DNA of 6,746 bases, taken from the NCBI GenBank assembly GCA_002506605.1, contig DAXX01000072.1, positions 1-6,746 on the forward strand, given 5' to 3'. The first letter of the stretch is position 1. Each line of letters opens with the position of its first letter. The stretch comes from Thaumarchaeota archaeon UBA160. Its GTDB lineage: Archaea > Thermoproteota > Nitrososphaeria > Conexivisphaerales > UBA164. The notes beneath the pieces were generated by a model. The model made no database searches. It was not told the origin of the DNA and saw only the letters and a program-made list of their open reading frames with translations. A program made the translations under genes and the position numbers. Shown one piece after another: positions 5,405-6,746 of the stretch.

Positions 5405-5644
5405 ATGGAAAAAGTGCTACAGGTAGAGGTCAAAAAGTCTCAAAAATCTCTAAAGGTTCCAGAAGAAAAACTTAACGAATTGAAAGGTATAGGAAATAGA
5501 CTTATTTCATCTATGAAAAAAGAATATGTGGATTGTCCTGTCATAAAACAGCAAGTGCCGTTTATAGCATGTTATCTATGTCCTTCTTTCATAAGAAGGT
5601 ACAAAGGCGTAGTATACTGCAAAGGAGACAAGGGTCCTTACTAA
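5405..5644 (+). CDS. Small four-cysteine protein downstream of CdvC (unknown function)
   Basis: I do not recognise this 79-residue protein with confidence. Residues 1-40 are charged and likely helical (VEVKKSQKSLKVPEEKLNEL near 7-26). Residues 41-75 hold all four cysteines, at 44, 56, 59 and 72, spaced C-x11-C-x2-C-x12-C with CYLCPSFIRRYKGVVYCKG at the end. This pattern suits a single bound zinc ion or an iron-sulfur cluster. There is no signal peptide or membrane segment. It starts 15 bases after the cdvC stop with only a weak ribosome site, so it is most likely the last gene of the division operon. It could be a Cdv accessory protein, a general metal-binding protein that merely shares the operon, or a nucleic-acid-binding zinc protein. 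The plus-strand reading frame is intact and its lysine-rich codon use resembles its neighbours. Confidence 0.7.
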   Translation: MEKVLQVEVKKSQKSLKVPEEKLNELKGIGNRLISSMKKEYVDCPVIKQQVPFIACYLCPSFIRRYKGVVYCKGDKGPY

Positions 5645-5648
5645 AAGC

Positions 5649-6587
5649 TTATCTTTTGCAATATAAATAGGAGTTTTCGATTAAAAACGCCTTTACATTT
5701 TCTTTCTTTATTTTATCATACGCTTCTGTAAGGCTGCTGTAACCTTTTATTCCAAGCCTTTTTAAATAAGTTAAAGGAAGAGAAGTAACCATGCTGAGTT
5801 TAGCCTTTTTTTGTAAATCGCTCAAAACCTTCAATGCTTGATTTGTATCGTTGATACCCAGCATAGACAGCCTAAGGCTCTCATCTCCTAATCCTCTATT
5901 GCATTTTGCTACAAGCAGAACTTCAGAACCATCTTCGACTATGCCAGAAATTCCATAGAATGAGAAAAGAGCATCCTTGAGCGTAAGATCATACGGCAAG
6001 CCGCCTGCTGAAGCAATAATAAATTTTTTCTGTTTGTGTTTCTGAATATTGTTTGAAAAAAATTCTTTCAATTTTTCATAAACGCTTAAACCTTCCCCCA
6101 TCATAGATGGTCCGTTTATTCCAAAATAACAAAGCGCCTTTGCGCCGCTAGTTTCAAGAAGCCTTTTAGCAAACCATACGCCACCATCTTCATCGCATGG
6201 ATCGAATTTATCTTTTCTTTTTAAAACTTCATCTTCCGCTCCAAAAGCTTGAGCAATAACGCTGTGTGGGCCTTTAAACCAGTAAACGGGGTCTATTCTT
6301 ACAGAACAAACTATAATGGTTTCTTTCAAAGCTTCAGGATAAGCAAAAAGGTAACCGTCAACAACTTCTTCTCTTTTGGCTCCAGTCACATCTAAAGGTT
6401 TTATTTCAGGAATTTTTTCTTTTACAATTTTTTCAGAAAATTCAGAACCATCTGTAACATAGTATTTAGCTCCTGTTTTTTCTGTAAAACCTTCGGGAGG
6501 TTTGATTGTAAGTAGCTCATCAACTTCTTCTCTTTTTAGTTTAAGCGAAACCTCATGCTCTCCATATGGCAACCAGATTTCGGGCAT
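5649..6587 (-). CDS. Short, divergent LarA (lactate racemase)-like protein
   Basis: Family signals: the N-terminal beta strand WLPYGEHEVSLKL (5-17), as in the LarA N-terminal domain (LPYG...L.L); SVRIDPVYWFKGPHSVIAQAF (95-115), which lines up with the LarA stretch EPH..AGF.GG.K..lPG; SAGGLPYDLTLKDAL (193-207), matching S.GG.P.D.nlyqA; and VAKCNRGLGDES (226-237), matching the A.c..G.G turn. LarA racemases use a nickel-pincer cofactor held by a lysine and histidines. Here the EPH histidine is replaced by V101, and the lysine position appears to be H108, so racemase activity is doubtful. At 312 residues it is shorter than the ~420 of LarA, apparently through reduced middle and C-terminal parts. 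The ATG at 6587 has a TATA box 27 bases upstream. It ends four bases from the convergent four-cysteine gene. It could be a non-racemase homologue with another 2-hydroxy-acid or isomerase activity. Confidence 0.6.
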   Translation of the reverse strand: MPEIWLPYGEHEVSLKLKREEVDELLTIKPPEGFTEKTGAKYYVTDGSEFSEKIVKEKIPEIKPLDVTGAKREEVVDGYLFAYPEALKETIIVCSVRIDPVYWFKGPHSVIAQAFGAEDEVLKRKDKFDPCDEDGGVWFAKRLLETSGAKALCYFGINGPSMMGEGLSVYEKLKEFFSNNIQKHKQKKFIIASAGGLPYDLTLKDALFSFYGISGIVEDGSEVLLVAKCNRGLGDESLRLSMLGINDTNQALKVLSDLQKKAKLSMVTSLPLTYLKRLGIKGYSSLTEAYDKIKKENVKAFLIENSYLYCKR

Positions 6588-6610
6588 CTCATGTATATTT
6601 GCATACGTAG

Positions 6611-6616
6611 TTTATA
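6611..6616 (-). promoter_or_regulatory. TATA box for the LarA-like gene
   Basis: On the minus strand this reads TATAAA, spanning 24 to 29 bases before the ATG at 6587, so its centre is ideally placed for a leaderless message. The absence of a ribosome binding site just upstream of the start agrees. Confidence 0.6.
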
Positions 6617-6633
6617 GGTTATTCTTTATACGT

Positions 6634-6681
6634 TGTGTGAAATAATTTAAAAAACTTGTTATCATGCTGTGTGGAATAATT
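6634..6681. repeat. Direct repeat TGTGTGRAATAATT upstream of the LarA-like gene
   Basis: TGTGTGAAATAATT (6634-6647) recurs as TGTGTGGAATAATT (6668-6681) with one mismatch, 34 bases apart start to start. Similarity extends a base or two upstream and, with a one-base shift, into a following TTAAAAA-C stretch, giving about 26 aligned bases. It lies 18 bases upstream of the LarA-like TATA box, a likely site for a regulator, and also upstream of any gene to the right. Confidence 0.5.
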
Positions 6682-6699
6682 ATTAAAAACGTTTTTTAA

Positions 6700-6736
6700 G
6701 ATATAAAAGTCATATAATTTTATAGATGATATGACT
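6700..6736 (+). promoter_or_regulatory. Rightward promoter with an 8-bp inverted repeat
   Basis: GATATAAAAG (6700-6709) resembles an archaeal TATA box reading rightward, with a start site expected near 6731. An exact inverted repeat, AGTCATAT (6708-6715) and ATATGACT (6729-6736), separated by 13 bases, spans from the box to that start site, as expected of a repressor operator. No gene begins inside the window: ATGs at 6726 and 6731 each meet a stop within four codons. The target would lie past the edge. Confidence 0.45.
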
Positions 6737-6746
6737 AAATACTAAA

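Noticed and set aside
6726..6746. Start of a rightward gene at the window edge
   Set aside because: The ATG at 6726 stops after two codons and the ATG at 6731 after four.
1..6746. tRNA, rRNA, CRISPR array or insertion sequence
   Set aside because: No cloverleaf, regularly spaced repeats, transposase frame or terminal inverted repeats were seen. The window is almost fully filled by intact genes, with no gene-free gap above 160 bases.

Overview
The window looks archaeal. It is AT-rich. Most genes have a TATA-like box centred about 26-28 bases before the start codon, the spacing expected for leaderless mRNAs, and T-rich tracts stand in for hairpin terminators. The gene content is also archaeal: a Vps4-type AAA ATPase with ESCRT-III (Cdv) proteins, a two-domain Lsm protein, and a TrmB-type regulator. 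Cdv division genes point to Thermoproteota (crenarchaeal or TACK relatives), probably a thermophile. I cannot name the order from sequence alone.

Layout: (1) 75-1043 (+) encodes the membrane T component of an energy-coupling-factor (ECF) transporter. (2) 1135-1551 (+) encodes an Sm/Lsm protein with a C-terminal domain. Its TTG start sits behind two identical TATA boxes. (3) 1559-2749 (-) encodes a long TrmB-family regulator, convergent with the Lsm gene and divergent from the division cluster. (4) 2905-5644 (+) is the core: a canonical ESCRT-III/CdvB protein, a T-rich terminator, then a compact unit made of a divergent ESCRT-III protein, the MIT-AAA ATPase CdvC, and a 79-residue four-cysteine protein. 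(5) 5649-6587 (-) encodes a short, divergent LarA (lactate racemase)-like protein that appears to lack the cofactor lysine. (6) 6588-6746 is an intergenic region with a long direct repeat and a palindrome. It probably also controls a gene beyond the right edge.

How the genes work together: the ESCRT-III proteins should polymerise at the division neck, and CdvC should remodel those polymers by ATP-driven unfolding. Unlike the Sulfolobus cdvABC order, no cdvA is visible here. The two ESCRT-III genes seem to be separate transcription units, neither shows the proline-rich motif that normally recruits CdvC, and an unrecognised cysteine protein follows CdvC. The regulator gene shares a repeat-rich 155-base promoter region with the first ESCRT-III gene, so it could sense or control division, but that is inference. 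The most interesting leads are the four-cysteine Cdv-operon protein, the motif-poor ESCRT-III pair, and the LarA-like protein with altered active-site residues.
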